Below, one piece after another: positions 9,680 through 19,773 of a DNA stretch of 64,000 bases; within the stretch, counting starts at the first letter, position 1, and every line of letters starts with the position of its first letter. Position numbers and translations under genes: made by a program. The stretch is from contig NZ_CP031967.1 of assembly GCF_003443615.1 (NCBI RefSeq), positions 2,232,001-2,296,000 on the forward strand. The letters run 5' to 3'. Source of the DNA: Alteromonas sp. BL110. Its GTDB lineage: Bacteria; Pseudomonadota; Gammaproteobacteria; Enterobacterales; Alteromonadaceae. Below the pieces are notes generated by a model. It saw only the letters and a list, made by a program, of their open reading frames with translations, did no database searches and was not told where the DNA came from.

Positions 9680-11029
9680 CTAGGTCATAGTAACAAACTC
9701 TTCCGCGCTGGTAGGGTGAATGGCTACACAGGCATCAAAGTCAGCTTTGGTCGCGCCCATTTTTATGGCAACAGCGAAGCCTTGCAGAATTTCATCCATA
9801 CCGTGACCAATACCATGAAGGCCTACCACTTTTTCGTCTTTACCCGCGCATACAAGCTTCATCTTGGTCATTTGACGGTGGCGGGTTACCGCCGTGTACA
9901 TAGACGCAAAGCTAGAAGTGTATACTTTAATATTGTCCTCGCCATATTCTTCTATAGCTTCTGGCTCAGTTAAGCCGATTGTGCCAATAGGTGGGTGACT
10001 AAAGACCACAGTTGGAATCATCGAGTAATCCATGTGAGCGTCTTTTTGGCCGTTAAACAAGCGTTCGCTTAGCAGGCGGCCCGCTTTTACTGCTACTGGA
10101 GTAAGCTCTGCCTCGCCGGTAATATCACCTACTGCGTACACGTTTTTCGCTGTGGTGTTTTGGTACTTATCTACTTTAACTGTACCGTCATCACTTAACT
10201 CAACATCGGTATTTTCAATATCAATTTTGTCGGTAGACGGCTTGCGTCCAATCGCCCAAATTAAGCAGTCAGCCTTTAGCACTTCACCATTGGTTAAATG
10301 TACTGATAATTCGCCATCGTCAGCCTTTTCTACCTTCTCTACACTGGCATGGTCGTGCAGTTTGCAGCCTTCAGCGTGGATCATATCCACCAAGGTTTCG
10401 TGAATCAGCGGATCAAAGTTTCTGAGCGGGGCGTGTTTACGAACCACCAAATGTGACTCTGTACCTAGCGCATGAAGTACACCAGCTAACTCAACGCCTA
10501 TGTATCCAGCACCAACTACAACAGCACGCTTAGGTTGCTCTTTAAGTGCAAAGAAACCATCAGAATCAATACCGTACTGCGCACCTTCAATATCTGGGAT
10601 GATTGGGCGGCCGCCTACAGCAATCGTAATATGATCAGCCGTGTACTTTTCGCCGTTTACTTCTACCGTGTTGTTATCAATGAACTTCGCAAAACCGCGA
10701 ATTAAGGTAACGTCGTTTGCAGTAAGAACGCGGTCGTACGAGGCATGAATACGCTCAATATATGCCTGGCGGCTGGCAATAAGACTGTCCCAGCTAAAAT
10801 GGTTGACTGACAAATCGAACCCGTATTCAGGCGCGTAACGATGTATGGCCTCGGCAACCTGAGCGCCGTACCACATGGCTTTTTTCGGTACGCATCCAAC
10901 GTTTACACAGGTACCGCCAATATCTTTTGCTTCAATAATAGCGGCTTTCTTTCCGTGCTTCGCTGCACGGTTCGCAGATGCAATACCGCCACTGCCACCA
11001 CCAATACAAATATAATCAAAATGTGTCAT
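9680..11029 (-). CDS. gor: Glutathione reductase
   Basis: 449 residues, the usual length. The N-terminal FAD site is [17 protein letters not shown]. The redox disulphide is Cys41-x4-Cys46 ([13 protein letters not shown]). The NADPH Rossmann motif is [13 protein letters not shown], with the Arg that favours NADPH in HLVVRK. The C-terminal HPTSAEE brings His438 to the partner subunit's active site. It reduces glutathione disulphide in the cytoplasm as a homodimer. GAAGG precedes the ATG at a good distance. It stands alone and converges on the molybdopterin gene. Confidence 0.96.
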   Translation of the reverse strand: MTHFDYICIGGGSGGIASANRAAKHGKKAAIIEAKDIGGTCVNVGCVPKKAMWYGAQVAEAIHRYAPEYGFDLSVNHFSWDSLIASRQAYIERIHASYDRVLTANDVTLIRGFAKFIDNNTVEVNGEKYTADHITIAVGGRPIIPDIEGAQYGIDSDGFFALKEQPKRAVVVGAGYIGVELAGVLHALGTESHLVVRKHAPLRNFDPLIHETLVDMIHAEGCKLHDHASVEKVEKADDGELSVHLTNGEVLKADCLIWAIGRKPSTDKIDIENTDVELSDDGTVKVDKYQNTTAKNVYAVGDITGEAELTPVAVKAGRLLSERLFNGQKDAHMDYSMIPTVVFSHPPIGTIGLTEPEAIEEYGEDNIKVYTSSFASMYTAVTRHRQMTKMKLVCAGKDEKVVGLHGIGHGMDEILQGFAVAIKMGATKADFDACVAIHPTSAEEFVTMT

Positions 11030-11270
11030 TCAAAAAGCCTTCTTTATCGGGTTTACGATCGTGCACACAAGCATAAATGCTTAAACACGTTCGCACAGCA
11101 AATCATTTTTAAACGGTTCTGTTTGTAAGATTAATCAAAAGACCGGGACTTGCTTAATCGTGTTTCAATTAGTTAGTCAATGGGGACAATGTAGTCTAAA
11201 TAAAAGGGCGAGGCGCAACCCGCCATAACTATGTTGCGCTAGCTCTATTTTAGCTCAGTGCCTTCAGAAC

Positions 11271-12575
11271 TTACTCACTTATAGTAGCAGAAAGCTCTTC
11301 CGGTTCTATTTGAATACTAAACGCTTTTCCACGCTCCTCTTCAAAATGCACAAGTTTTTGAATGGTAGCGTCACTAAATACGTGACCTTCAGGAAGTATA
11401 AGGATATGGCTGTCGTTATATAAATTTTGAGCAAGCACCATACCCGCCTTAAGTTGCGAGGCTTTCAATGATGTAGAAAGTAGCTTAGATGTAGTCACAT
11501 CCTCTGCCTCGAGTAAAAGGTCTAAAAACTCGCCGTCATAACGGGTGTTTCGGTGCTTTTTCATTTCAAGTTTGGCATCTCGAGGGCTCATTTCAACGCC
11601 GCTCATTCTGCCTGTAACTAAGCGCCAGTAATCTCGGGCTATTGCTAAAATACGCGCGCCAGCGGGAATTTCTTTCGCCACTTTGTTGTATAAACCAGAG
11701 CCGTTATAGTGTTCGAACTGAAACTCGATGATATCTGAAACTTGATGAAGCTCATGTGCTGGGGCAAGTATCAATGCCGCTTGTTTGGTTTGCGATAAGT
11801 AATTTTGCTGTTGTTGGTATTTAAGCTTTGAGAATGGCGCATTAAAATCTTCGGTTTCAAGGCCTAACAGCCCAAGCTCACATATGAGACCCGCGTAGCG
11901 AACTTGTTTTATTTCGTCTTTCTCTAATCGAGCAATACGCGCAAGTTTAGAGGACAACTCACTTACCTCAATGGCAAATTTCCCGTTAATATTTGGGTTA
12001 ATGCTAATCACGTTGAACAGCACCTGCTCCATGGCAATATTGTGCTTTTCAATTTTGTTCAGCGCAGCTTTAATTTGGCGAGTACGCTTTTGAACCACTT
12101 GTTCTAGCGATGCATTTATATCTCTGAGCTTTCTATTCTGAAGGCGTGTAAGTTTTTGAAGACGTGTATTTTCCGCTTTCAACTTAACACGCTCTAACCC
12201 TTCCTCAACTACTGATATTAGCTCTTGGTTGTCCCATGGCTTTTGAAGGTAGCGATGAATCTTGCCCTGATTAACTGCTTTGATCGTAGATTCAATATCC
12301 GCATAACCGGTAAGTACTACTCTAAATGTGTCGGGATAATTAATAGCGACCTGTTCAAGAAGCTCAGCTCCGGACATTTGAGGCATCTTCATATCTGATA
12401 TTACAACGTGTACTTCGTTGTTACTCATCAACTCGAGTGCTTTGGCGCCGCTATCTGCAAGCAGTAGTGTTATATCCATGGTGAAGAGCGCACGTTTAAT
12501 TGCACGAAGAATATTAGGCTCGTCGTCCACAAACAGCACGGTATAGGTTGTAGCTTGTTCAGTAGGCTCTGTCAT
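11271..12575 (-). CDS. Response regulator: receiver domain, coiled coil and degenerate HD-GYP-like output
   Basis: 434 residues, last gene of the four-gene signalling operon. Residues 12-125 are a full receiver domain: acidic pocket in FVDDEP, phosphoacceptor Asp61 (VISDMKMP), Thr89 and Lys112. Residues about 128-180 are a coiled coil. Residues about 185-360 align with HD-GYP phosphodiesterases, but the HD pair reads ICELGLLG, the HH pair reads FQFEH, and GYP reads GSGLY. The metal-binding residues are therefore missing, and hydrolysis of cyclic di-GMP is unlikely; a non-catalytic signalling (HDOD-like) role fits better. AAGGA sits 9 bases before the ATG, 66 bases after the kinase stop codon. 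Confidence 0.88.
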   Translation of the reverse strand: MTEPTEQATTYTVLFVDDEPNILRAIKRALFTMDITLLLADSGAKALELMSNNEVHVVISDMKMPQMSGAELLEQVAINYPDTFRVVLTGYADIESTIKAVNQGKIHRYLQKPWDNQELISVVEEGLERVKLKAENTRLQKLTRLQNRKLRDINASLEQVVQKRTRQIKAALNKIEKHNIAMEQVLFNVISINPNINGKFAIEVSELSSKLARIARLEKDEIKQVRYAGLICELGLLGLETEDFNAPFSKLKYQQQQNYLSQTKQAALILAPAHELHQVSDIIEFQFEHYNGSGLYNKVAKEIPAGARILAIARDYWRLVTGRMSGVEMSPRDAKLEMKKHRNTRYDGEFLDLLLEAEDVTTSKLLSTSLKASQLKAGMVLAQNLYNDSHILILPEGHVFSDATIQKLVHFEEERGKAFSIQIEPEELSATISE

Positions 12576-12641
12576 AAAAAATTATCCTTATATGCGACGT
12601 AACAACTATCACATGCAATGGCATGTTTTAACACTATTACT

Positions 12642-14336
12642 CTATGCATTATCAGCGTCACCGTTACTTTGTGAGTCTTTGGATACGGGGTTGATAGGAA
12701 GAGCCAGTGTAAAGGTACTACCGTCTCCTTCAGTGCTGGTGGCAGATAATGTCCCACCGTGTTCTTGCGCGATACCAAATGAAATTGAAAGACCTAGCCC
12801 CGTCCCTTGCCCTTCTGGCTTGGTCGTGAAGAAAGGGTTAAATAGTTTATCAAGGTGACTAGGCGGAATTCCACAGCCTGAATCCTCTACCCGCAATTCT
12901 ACAAACTCGCCAACAGTGCAAGTTGTAATAATGATCTTTCCGTTTTGGCTAGTGGCTTCTATAGCTTGGCCAGCGTTAATGAGCAAATTAGTAATAACTT
13001 GAGAGATTTTACCAACGTTCATTTCTACATCTGGGATCCTTCCTAAATGGGTTTCTACCGTACAGATATATTTCAGTTGATTGTTAACCATAGCCAAGGT
13101 GGTGCGCACACAATCATTAATATTGTGTTTTTGCATTTGGTCGCTATCAACCCGAGAAAACAATTTAAGGCCTTTAACTATCTCGGCCACACGCTGCAAG
13201 CCTTCGCGAGAGTCACTCAGCAAATCAGAAATATCTTCATTAATGAAAGCCATATCTTGATTACCCAACATCTTCTCTAGTTCAACAAGTGATGCTGCAC
13301 GTTTATTTTCATCTTTCTCGTCTATAACAACTTGAATTTGAGAGAAGATCATTTGATAAGTAGCAACGTATTCACTGAGCGTCGAAATATTACTGCTCAC
13401 AAAACCTACGGGGTTATTAATTTCATGGGCAACGCCGGCGGCTAGCTGGCCTACTGATGCCATTTTTTCAGCTTGAAGCAGTTGGACTTGGGCTTCTTTT
13501 AAGTCTTTGTTTGTTTCTTCTAGTTGGTAATTTTTTTGATTGAGTAAAGACGTTCTGTCTTGCACTTTTTCTTCAAGAAGCGTGTTTAACTCTTTAAGCT
13601 CATCCTGTGCATGCTGACGTTGTTCGTGTTCTTCTTTTAGCCGCTCTACGAGTTGATTAAAAGCTTCAGCGAGCTCGCTTAACTCATCTTTGCCTCTAAC
13701 GGGAACAAACACTTCTCTGTAATTATTGTACTTAACTGCCTCGCCAAGGTGTTTAGCACCCTGCAAAAGCTGCTGAAGCTGAGACATTAAAAACGAACCA
13801 AGTAGATATGAACACAAGCCAACTAGCACGAACTCCATTAAAGCAAGCGTTACAGTCCAGTTTCTCACCCTTGAGACCGACGCTGTTACGGAGGCTATGT
13901 TTAAACCGATTTCAACATAGCCGTATAACGTTCTATTCACCATAATTGGAGCGCGGGTATCGTATACTCCATCATCTGCTTCTGACACTGATAAATCTGC
14001 TTCAAAAGGTCGGTTGAGTGCAGTCTCATCACCTTTTTCTACAAACACATTGCCAAGTTTATCTTTTACCCTGACGTAGGAAATATTCGGATTAGTAAGA
14101 ATTTCAGACACATCGGCATCTAGTGATGCTAAGTCATAACTTAAAAAAGCATTTTTTGTTGTAGAAACGAAAAGCGCAACCGTGGTGTCAGCAGACTTTT
14201 TAATGTTGCTATCAACAAGATCATTTAATAATTGGAACACGGTGACAATTAGCACCAGCAGCAAGAGCGCTGCGATGCTAGCAATGCCAGTTATTGTTTT
14301 AAATCGTAACGACAGCTTCATCTGCTCGTTTCTCAT
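12642..14336 (-). CDS. Membrane sensor histidine kinase
   Basis: 564 residues. Transmembrane helices lie near residues 15-37 and 160-183, enclosing a periplasmic sensor of about 120 residues. A HAMP linker (about 184-238) and a coiled coil (about 240-292) follow. The phosphorylated His304 lies in QLAAGVAHEINNPVGF. The ATPase domain has the N-box (NLLINAGQAI), G1 (DSGCGIPP) and G2 (GQGTGLGLSIS). The start codon overlaps the stop of the upstream PhnD-like gene (ATGA), so the two are translationally coupled. The likely reading is that the periplasmic binding protein delivers the signal and one or both receiver proteins of the operon accept the phosphate. The ligand is not shown by the sequence. 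Confidence 0.92.
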   Translation of the reverse strand: MRNEQMKLSLRFKTITGIASIAALLLLVLIVTVFQLLNDLVDSNIKKSADTTVALFVSTTKNAFLSYDLASLDADVSEILTNPNISYVRVKDKLGNVFVEKGDETALNRPFEADLSVSEADDGVYDTRAPIMVNRTLYGYVEIGLNIASVTASVSRVRNWTVTLALMEFVLVGLCSYLLGSFLMSQLQQLLQGAKHLGEAVKYNNYREVFVPVRGKDELSELAEAFNQLVERLKEEHEQRQHAQDELKELNTLLEEKVQDRTSLLNQKNYQLEETNKDLKEAQVQLLQAEKMASVGQLAAGVAHEINNPVGFVSSNISTLSEYVATYQMIFSQIQVVIDEKDENKRAASLVELEKMLGNQDMAFINEDISDLLSDSREGLQRVAEIVKGLKLFSRVDSDQMQKHNINDCVRTTLAMVNNQLKYICTVETHLGRIPDVEMNVGKISQVITNLLINAGQAIEATSQNGKIIITTCTVGEFVELRVEDSGCGIPPSHLDKLFNPFFTTKPEGQGTGLGLSISFGIAQEHGGTLSATSTEGDGSTFTLALPINPVSKDSQSNGDADNA

Positions 14337-15157
14337 AGATGTGGTCTAGAAAGCGATGCAATACCCAGCTCTCTAACGTCATTCCAATCACTGTCGTTAG
14401 ATTCAACAAATTCACTCAACCCAATTTTTCGAAGAATTGAAGACTTACTACTGTCATTAGATAATGCAATCAATGCATTAAGAATAGCTTGTCTATCTGC
14501 TGGCGCCATTTCGGAGTGAGTGGCTATTGCGTGAGGCGTGTAACCTTTGCTTTCCCAAAGCACGCGTAAATCACTTTTCACTGCATCAGGTGAAATATTT
14601 AGCGTACGAAGAATGCCTCCACCTGCTTTGAAAAAATCACGCTGAACCGACAAGTACACGGAATCGTGCGAATTTACGTAACGTGGAATAAATGCAACAT
14701 TATTATTGCGCAGGTGGGCGCTGGTAATGATAGTGGCCGCAAATGCTGCGGGCGCTGGGAAGGCAATTTCGGCACCATTTAAATCTGCAATCGACTGAAT
14801 AGTACTGTCCTTATGTACCACGATTAATCCGCGAATCTTTTTGTCACCTTGTCGAGCAAGAGAGCGATAGCCTGCAGATTCGTTAAAAACTACAAAGTGA
14901 TAGGGGTTCATGTAGGCGATGTCGTAAAGCCCAGAAGTCAAGTTCGCTTCGAATGTGGGTATATCTTTAGCTGTCTTAAACTCGATGGTAAGCCCAGTGA
15001 AATTACTTACATAATCAATAAGCGGTTGCCACCTTTCAGCCAAGGTTTTGGCTGACTGCTGCGGAACGACAGCGAAAGTCAGCGTTTTCGCGTTAGATGA
15101 GAGCGGAAATATAGTAAGACATAGCACTACCAAAATGAACTTTGCTAACCACGACAT
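14333..15157 (-). CDS. PhnD-like periplasmic binding protein coupled to a histidine kinase
   Basis: 274 residues with a signal peptide (about residues 1-23, cleaved near SNA-KTL). The mature part has the phosphonate/phosphite-binding PhnD fold: FAVVPQQSAKTLAERWQPL near the start, YDIAYMNPYHFVVF, GAEIAFPAPAAFAATI and a PRYVNSHDSVYLSV segment. No ABC permease or ATPase is nearby, and its stop overlaps the kinase start. It therefore probably acts as the ligand-binding half of a sensor rather than in uptake. PhnD-family members bind varied small anions, so phosphonate is only one possibility. Confidence 0.88.
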   Translation of the reverse strand: MSWLAKFILVVLCLTIFPLSSNAKTLTFAVVPQQSAKTLAERWQPLIDYVSNFTGLTIEFKTAKDIPTFEANLTSGLYDIAYMNPYHFVVFNESAGYRSLARQGDKKIRGLIVVHKDSTIQSIADLNGAEIAFPAPAAFAATIITSAHLRNNNVAFIPRYVNSHDSVYLSVQRDFFKAGGGILRTLNISPDAVKSDLRVLWESKGYTPHAIATHSEMAPADRQAILNALIALSNDSSKSSILRKIGLSEFVESNDSDWNDVRELGIASLSRPHL

Positions 15158-15178
15158 AATATTTCCCTTCCAATTGAC

Positions 15179-15739
15179 TTACATCGACATGAATTGTTCT
15201 AGGACATTCGTTAAATCATGGTTTGAAAAAGGTTTTTGAAGCGTTGCATCAGCGCCGATCTCCAGTGCACGTTCAAGACTAATATCGTCTAAGGCAGAGA
15301 TAACGATAATTTTTAAGTCTTTGTGCTTGCTCTGCTCTCGAGTGAATTCAATGACACTGTAGCCATCCATGCCTGGCATACTCAGGTCGAGGGTCATTAC
15401 TTTAGGTTCATACTGGCTTAACATGATACCGGCTTGGAACCCGCCGGTCGCGATATATGAATCAAACCCTGCACGTCTAGCTACGCGCTGTATTGATTTC
15501 GCTACGGGCATTTCGTCGTCTACAATGAGAACAGATGGCGAAGCAATGCCTTTGAGCGCGTCAGGGATTGGCATGTCGTGACGTTCAAGGAACTCAATAA
15601 AGTCTTCGACCAGAATACGATTGTTACCACGCCCCGGAAGCTTAAAGCCCTTTAGCTTCCCGCTTTCAATCCATCGAATTACAGTGCGAAGATTCACATC
15701 GCAATATGAAGCTATATCGCCAGAGGTTAAGGTTTTCAT
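15179..15739 (-). CDS. DNA-binding response regulator with N-terminal MerR/excisionase-type HTH and C-terminal receiver
   Basis: 186 residues, first gene of the operon. Residues 1-52 are a small winged helix of the excisionase/MerR type (SGDIASYCDVNLRTVIRWIE, then KLPGRGNNR). Residues 68-186 are a complete receiver: Asp74/Asp75, phosphoacceptor Asp118 (TLDLSMPGMDG), Ser148 and Lys169 (LQKPF). The DNA-binding domain lies before the receiver, the reverse of OmpR/NarL-type regulators. It is likely the transcriptional output of the system encoded downstream; its targets, including possible autoregulation, are unknown. The gap to the PhnD-like gene is 21 bases. Confidence 0.88.
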   Translation of the reverse strand: MKTLTSGDIASYCDVNLRTVIRWIESGKLKGFKLPGRGNNRILVEDFIEFLERHDMPIPDALKGIASPSVLIVDDEMPVAKSIQRVARRAGFDSYIATGGFQAGIMLSQYEPKVMTLDLSMPGMDGYSVIEFTREQSKHKDLKIIVISALDDISLERALEIGADATLQKPFSNHDLTNVLEQFMSM

Positions 15740-16043
15740 ATCTAAGCCTTGTAGATTTATTAATCAGAATTATAGACGCTGTACTACAAGGAGACAAAGT
15801 AGACAAAAGGATGAAATGTGACATTTGTGACAGTATTTTTGCAAAATCAGACCTGCAAACTACCTTGCTAATGTTTATGAGAGATCTACTTTTGGCCCAA
15901 CGACTCCCGACACATCTTCGTGATCCTTACTCTAAAACTAGAAGTAACTTCAAGATAGGTCAACAGCGGCTCAAACAATAGCTTGCTTTTAGTCAACGAA
16001 ACCCCATCATTATTTTATCAATGTGTTAAGAGTGAAAAAGATT
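15740..16043. other. Divergent promoter region of the signalling operon and prlC
   Basis: About 300 bases between divergent genes. Open frames crossing it are continuations of other-frame readings of the regulator gene and lack ribosome-binding sites. I saw no clear operator. Confidence 0.45.
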
Positions 16044-18080
16044 ATGACAACCCCTGCAATTGAGATGGTAGACGGCCTACCAATTTTTTCAGCTATTGAG
16101 CCTGACTCTATTAAGCCTGCTATCGAAAAAGCAATCGACGCTTGTAAAAGTGAGATAGAGGAAGTGGTAGCGTCGAATGATTACTCTTACAAGAATTTAG
16201 TATTACGCCTTGAAGAGGTAGACGACCGCTTAAGTAAAATGTTTTCACCTGTGTCTCATATGAACAGCGTAGTAAGCAGCGATGAATTGCGCGAGGCGCA
16301 TGATGCGTGTTTGCCCCTTTTATCTGAATACGGTACTTGGGTAGGCCAGCACGAAGGTCTTTACAATGCGTATGCATCACTTAAAGCGTCGGACGAGTTT
16401 GAAACCTTAAGTGAAGAGCAACAGAAAGTAATCGAGAACGCGGTACGCGACTTTACGCTTTCAGGTGTTGCCTTGCCTGCACAGCAGAAAAAACGTTTTG
16501 CAGAAATTCAGGCGAAACTTAGTGAGTTGTCGTCGACTTTCTCAAACAACGTGATGGATGCCACTATGGGCTGGACTAAACACATCACCGATGAATCTGA
16601 GCTTGCGGGTATGCCAGAGTCAGCCCTTGAAGCGGCAGCGCAAGCAGCGCATCAAAAAGACTTGCAAGGGTGGTTGTTCACCCTAGATATTCCATCTTAT
16701 TTGCCGGTTATGCTTTACGCCGATAATCGTGAACTTCGCGAAGAAATGTATCGTGCTTATTCAACCAAAGCGTCTGACCAAGGGCCAAATGCCGGTAAGT
16801 GGGATAATACCGATATTATCAAAGAGACCTTAACACTGCGCACTGAGCTTGCTGAACTATTGGGCTTTTCAAGCTATGCGGAGCGTTCACTGGCAACTAA
16901 AATGGCAAATTCTACCGAGCAGGTTATAGGCTTCTTACGTGATTTGGCGGCTAAGTCTAAACCTCAGGCTGAAAAGGAGCTTGAAGAAGTAATAGCGTAT
17001 GCGAAAGACAAACACGGTGTTTCTGAACTAGCAGCGTGGGATTTGCCATACTACAGCGAAAAATTAAAGCAAGAAAAGTACACCATTTCTGATGAAATGC
17101 TGCGCCCTTATTTCCCTGAAGACAAAGTGCTCTCAGGTCTTTTTGAAGTAGTACATCGCCTATACGGTTTGAAAATTATTGAGCAGCCTGGCATCGACAC
17201 TTGGCATAAAGATGTGCGTTATTTCACTATAACCGACGATGCCGACGCGTTACGTGGTAGCTTTTACCTAGACTTGTACGCACGCGCTAAAAAACGGGGC
17301 GGAGCATGGATGGATGAATGCCGTGTACGTCGTGAAAAGATGGATGGTGAATTACAGCTGCCAGTGGCGTATTTGACATGTAACTTCAATGCCCCTGTTG
17401 GCGATAAGCCTGCACTGTTTACCCATGATGAAGTGGTGACCTTGTTCCACGAGTTCGGTCATGGCATTCACCACATGCTCACTAAAATGCGCGTTGCTGG
17501 TGTCTCGGGTATTAACGGCGTGCCGTGGGATGCTGTTGAATTGCCAAGCCAGTTTTTAGAAAACTGGTGTTGGGAAGAAGACGCCCTTAACTTTATTTCT
17601 GGTCACTATGAGACCGGTGAGCCGCTTCCGGCTGATTTGCTTGATCGCATGCTTGCCGCCCGTGATTATCAGTCTGCTATGCAGATGGTTCGTCAACTTG
17701 AATTCAGCCTGTTCGATTTCTTACTGCACAGTGAGAAAGGCAGCGAAGTAGACGTGCAGGGCATATTAGACAAAGTGCGCGAAGAAGTTGCCGTAGTCAT
17801 ACCGCCATCGTTTAATCGCTTCCAAAATGGTTTCGGACACATATTTGCAGGTGGATATGCGGCGGGCTATTACAGCTACAAATGGGCAGAAGTACTCTCA
17901 GCTGACGCGTACAGCAAGTTTGAAGAAGATGGCATTTTCAATCGCGACACAGGCAAAGCCTTTTTAGAAAACATTCTAGAAATGGGCGGCAGTAAGCCTC
18001 CTATGGATTTATTTGTTGCCTTTAGAGGGCGCGAGCCAAAAGTAGACGCCTTGCTTCGACATAGCGGCATTAAAGGCTAA
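16044..18080 (+). CDS. prlC: Oligopeptidase A (M3 zinc metallopeptidase)
   Basis: Start chosen at the ATG at 16044, giving 678 residues, close to the E. coli enzyme. In-frame GTG codons at 16023 and 16032 would add a few residues, and the ribosome-binding signal does not settle it. The thimet-type zinc motif HEFGH lies at residues 469-473 (TLFHEFGHGIHHML), and the third ligand is expected in the ELPSQFLENW segment that follows. The GFGHIFAGGYAAGYYSYKWA segment forms the substrate cleft in this family. It degrades short peptides, including cleaved signal peptides, in the cytoplasm. A Tag-like gene starts 6 bases after its stop, so they are probably cotranscribed. Confidence 0.95.
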   Translation: MTTPAIEMVDGLPIFSAIEPDSIKPAIEKAIDACKSEIEEVVASNDYSYKNLVLRLEEVDDRLSKMFSPVSHMNSVVSSDELREAHDACLPLLSEYGTWVGQHEGLYNAYASLKASDEFETLSEEQQKVIENAVRDFTLSGVALPAQQKKRFAEIQAKLSELSSTFSNNVMDATMGWTKHITDESELAGMPESALEAAAQAAHQKDLQGWLFTLDIPSYLPVMLYADNRELREEMYRAYSTKASDQGPNAGKWDNTDIIKETLTLRTELAELLGFSSYAERSLATKMANSTEQVIGFLRDLAAKSKPQAEKELEEVIAYAKDKHGVSELAAWDLPYYSEKLKQEKYTISDEMLRPYFPEDKVLSGLFEVVHRLYGLKIIEQPGIDTWHKDVRYFTITDDADALRGSFYLDLYARAKKRGGAWMDECRVRREKMDGELQLPVAYLTCNFNAPVGDKPALFTHDEVVTLFHEFGHGIHHMLTKMRVAGVSGINGVPWDAVELPSQFLENWCWEEDALNFISGHYETGEPLPADLLDRMLAARDYQSAMQMVRQLEFSLFDFLLHSEKGSEVDVQGILDKVREEVAVVIPPSFNRFQNGFGHIFAGGYAAGYYSYKWAEVLSADAYSKFEEDGIFNRDTGKAFLENILEMGGSKPPMDLFVAFRGREPKVDALLRHSGIKG

Positions 18081-18086
18081 GCGGAT

Positions 18087-18788
18087 ATGGTTGAGTCTAA
18101 GGCAGAGCCTTTTTTATCTATATACCGCCGAGCGTGCGAGCGAAAAGGCGGTGAAAGGGGGCTTGAGGCAATGCTTCAAGCACCGCTTTCTAAAGCGCAA
18201 ATTGAAGCCATTAGTGATGATCGTTTTCTAGCGGCAATGACTAAGCAAGTTTTTAAATCTGGCTTTGTTTGGCGAGTCATAGAACAAAAGTGGCCAGCTT
18301 TTGAAGATGTATTTTTTGGTTTCAATATTGATAAAGTGTTGTTGATGCCAGATGAAATGCTAGAGCAGAAAGCGTCAGACAAGCGCATCGTTCGTAACTA
18401 TAAAAAAGTGATGACAGTGCGCGACAATGCCATGATGATCAAAGATGTCGCTATGGAATACGGTAGCTTTGGCAAATTTGCAGCTAGCTTTGATAAAGAC
18501 AATATCACCGAGCTTTGGGCCTTTTTAAAAAAGCGCGGCGCGCGATTAGGTGGCAATACAGGTCCGTACATGCTTCGCGCTCTGGGTGTTGATACTTTTT
18601 TGTTTTCTCGTGACGTTGAAGATTACCTTCGCAAAAATGAGATTATAGATGGCGGGTTAACATCGAAAAAGTCGTTGTCGGCAGCCAATGTCGCATTTGC
18701 TCAATGGCATAAAGAAAGCGGTCGTTCGCTACAAGAAATTAGTGCTATTGTAGCTTTTAGCTGGGGCACGAATAATCTTACGGCTTAG
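18087..18788 (+). CDS. DNA-3-methyladenine glycosylase I-like protein (divergent Tag family)
   Basis: 233 residues. The helix-hairpin-helix glycosylase layout of the Tag family can be followed: SGFVWRVIEQKWPAFEDVFF matches the helix that carries SWxxxLxKR in Tag, followed by IVRNYKKVMTVRDNA and LKKRGARLGGNTGPYMLRALG. The Cys and His residues that bind zinc in E. coli Tag (an N-terminal CxW block and a C-terminal HxxxC block) are absent. Base excision of alkylated adenine is therefore plausible but less certain. The gene follows prlC by 6 bases. The alternative is a related glycosylase with another damaged base as target. Confidence 0.72.
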   Translation: MVESKAEPFLSIYRRACERKGGERGLEAMLQAPLSKAQIEAISDDRFLAAMTKQVFKSGFVWRVIEQKWPAFEDVFFGFNIDKVLLMPDEMLEQKASDKRIVRNYKKVMTVRDNAMMIKDVAMEYGSFGKFAASFDKDNITELWAFLKKRGARLGGNTGPYMLRALGVDTFLFSRDVEDYLRKNEIIDGGLTSKKSLSAANVAFAQWHKESGRSLQEISAIVAFSWGTNNLTA

Positions 18789-18975
18789 TACGAGTTAGGA
18801 TTGTATAGGGCATGCTAGCGTATCTCAAAGGCAGGCATGCACCTAGCAAGCTCACTTAAAAAGCAAGCGAACAGGTAGGTTTGCATTATAAGGCAGACGG
18901 GCATAAAGCTTTTGCTTCAGCACACAATCCTATACACTTCGGCATTAATAAAAATATTCAAATTACAGGACTGTC

Positions 18976-19773
18976 ATGAGCGACAATCAAACTCCCGCTA
19001 CGCAAGCAGACTCTGCAATCGACAATGCTAACGAGCATACGACGCACTTCGGTTTTAAGCAGGTAGACAAAGGGCAAAAAGCTTCTTTAGTTGCTAATGT
19101 TTTTGACTCTGTTGCTGCGAAGTACGACGTAATGAACGACTTTATGTCAATGGGAGTACATCGTTTATGGAAGCGATTTACCATTGATTGCAGCGGTGTT
19201 CGCGCGGGCAATAAAGTACTGGATATTGCGGGAGGCACTGGCGATTTAACGGCTAAGTTTTCTCGTTTGGTAGGTCCCACAGGGCGCGTAACCTTAGCTG
19301 ATATTAATTTGTCTATGTTAAAGGTAGGTCGTGATAAATTGCGTGACCGCGGTTTGGTTAGCAATATTGATTATGTGCAAGCTGACGCGGAAGCACTGCC
19401 GTTTCCTGACAACCATTTCGATGTTGTGACCATGGCATTTGGTCTTCGAAACGTGACGGAAAAGCAAAACGCGCTAAATTCTATTTTCCGCGTGTTAAAA
19501 CCAGGCGGCCGTTTACTGGTATTAGAATTTTCTAAGCCTACGTCAGAGCAGCTCAGCAAACTTTACGACATGTATTCGTTCCACATCTTGCCCAAAATGG
19601 GGCAGCTGGTGGCAAACGATGCAGAAAGCTACCAATATCTTGCAGAAAGCATCCGTATGCACCCAGATCAAGAAACCTTAAAAGGGATGTTTGAACAGGC
19701 GGGCTTTGAACAATGTGATTACCAAAACCTAACCGGCGGTATTGTGGCTCTGCACAGAGGCTACAAGTTTTAA
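18976..19773 (+). CDS. ubiE: Ubiquinone/menaquinone C-methyltransferase UbiE
   Basis: 265 residues; AGGA sits 6 bases before the ATG. SAM-dependent methyltransferase fold: the family signature [20 protein letters not shown] near residue 39, motif [12 protein letters not shown], the DINLSML acidic loop and [11 protein letters not shown]. It methylates the benzoquinone ring in ubiquinone synthesis (and demethylmenaquinone, if made). It is the first gene of ubiE-ubiJ-ubiB; its stop overlaps the ubiJ start by one base. Confidence 0.97.
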   Translation: MSDNQTPATQADSAIDNANEHTTHFGFKQVDKGQKASLVANVFDSVAAKYDVMNDFMSMGVHRLWKRFTIDCSGVRAGNKVLDIAGGTGDLTAKFSRLVGPTGRVTLADINLSMLKVGRDKLRDRGLVSNIDYVQADAEALPFPDNHFDVVTMAFGLRNVTEKQNALNSIFRVLKPGGRLLVLEFSKPTSEQLSKLYDMYSFHILPKMGQLVANDAESYQYLAESIRMHPDQETLKGMFEQAGFEQCDYQNLTGGIVALHRGYKF

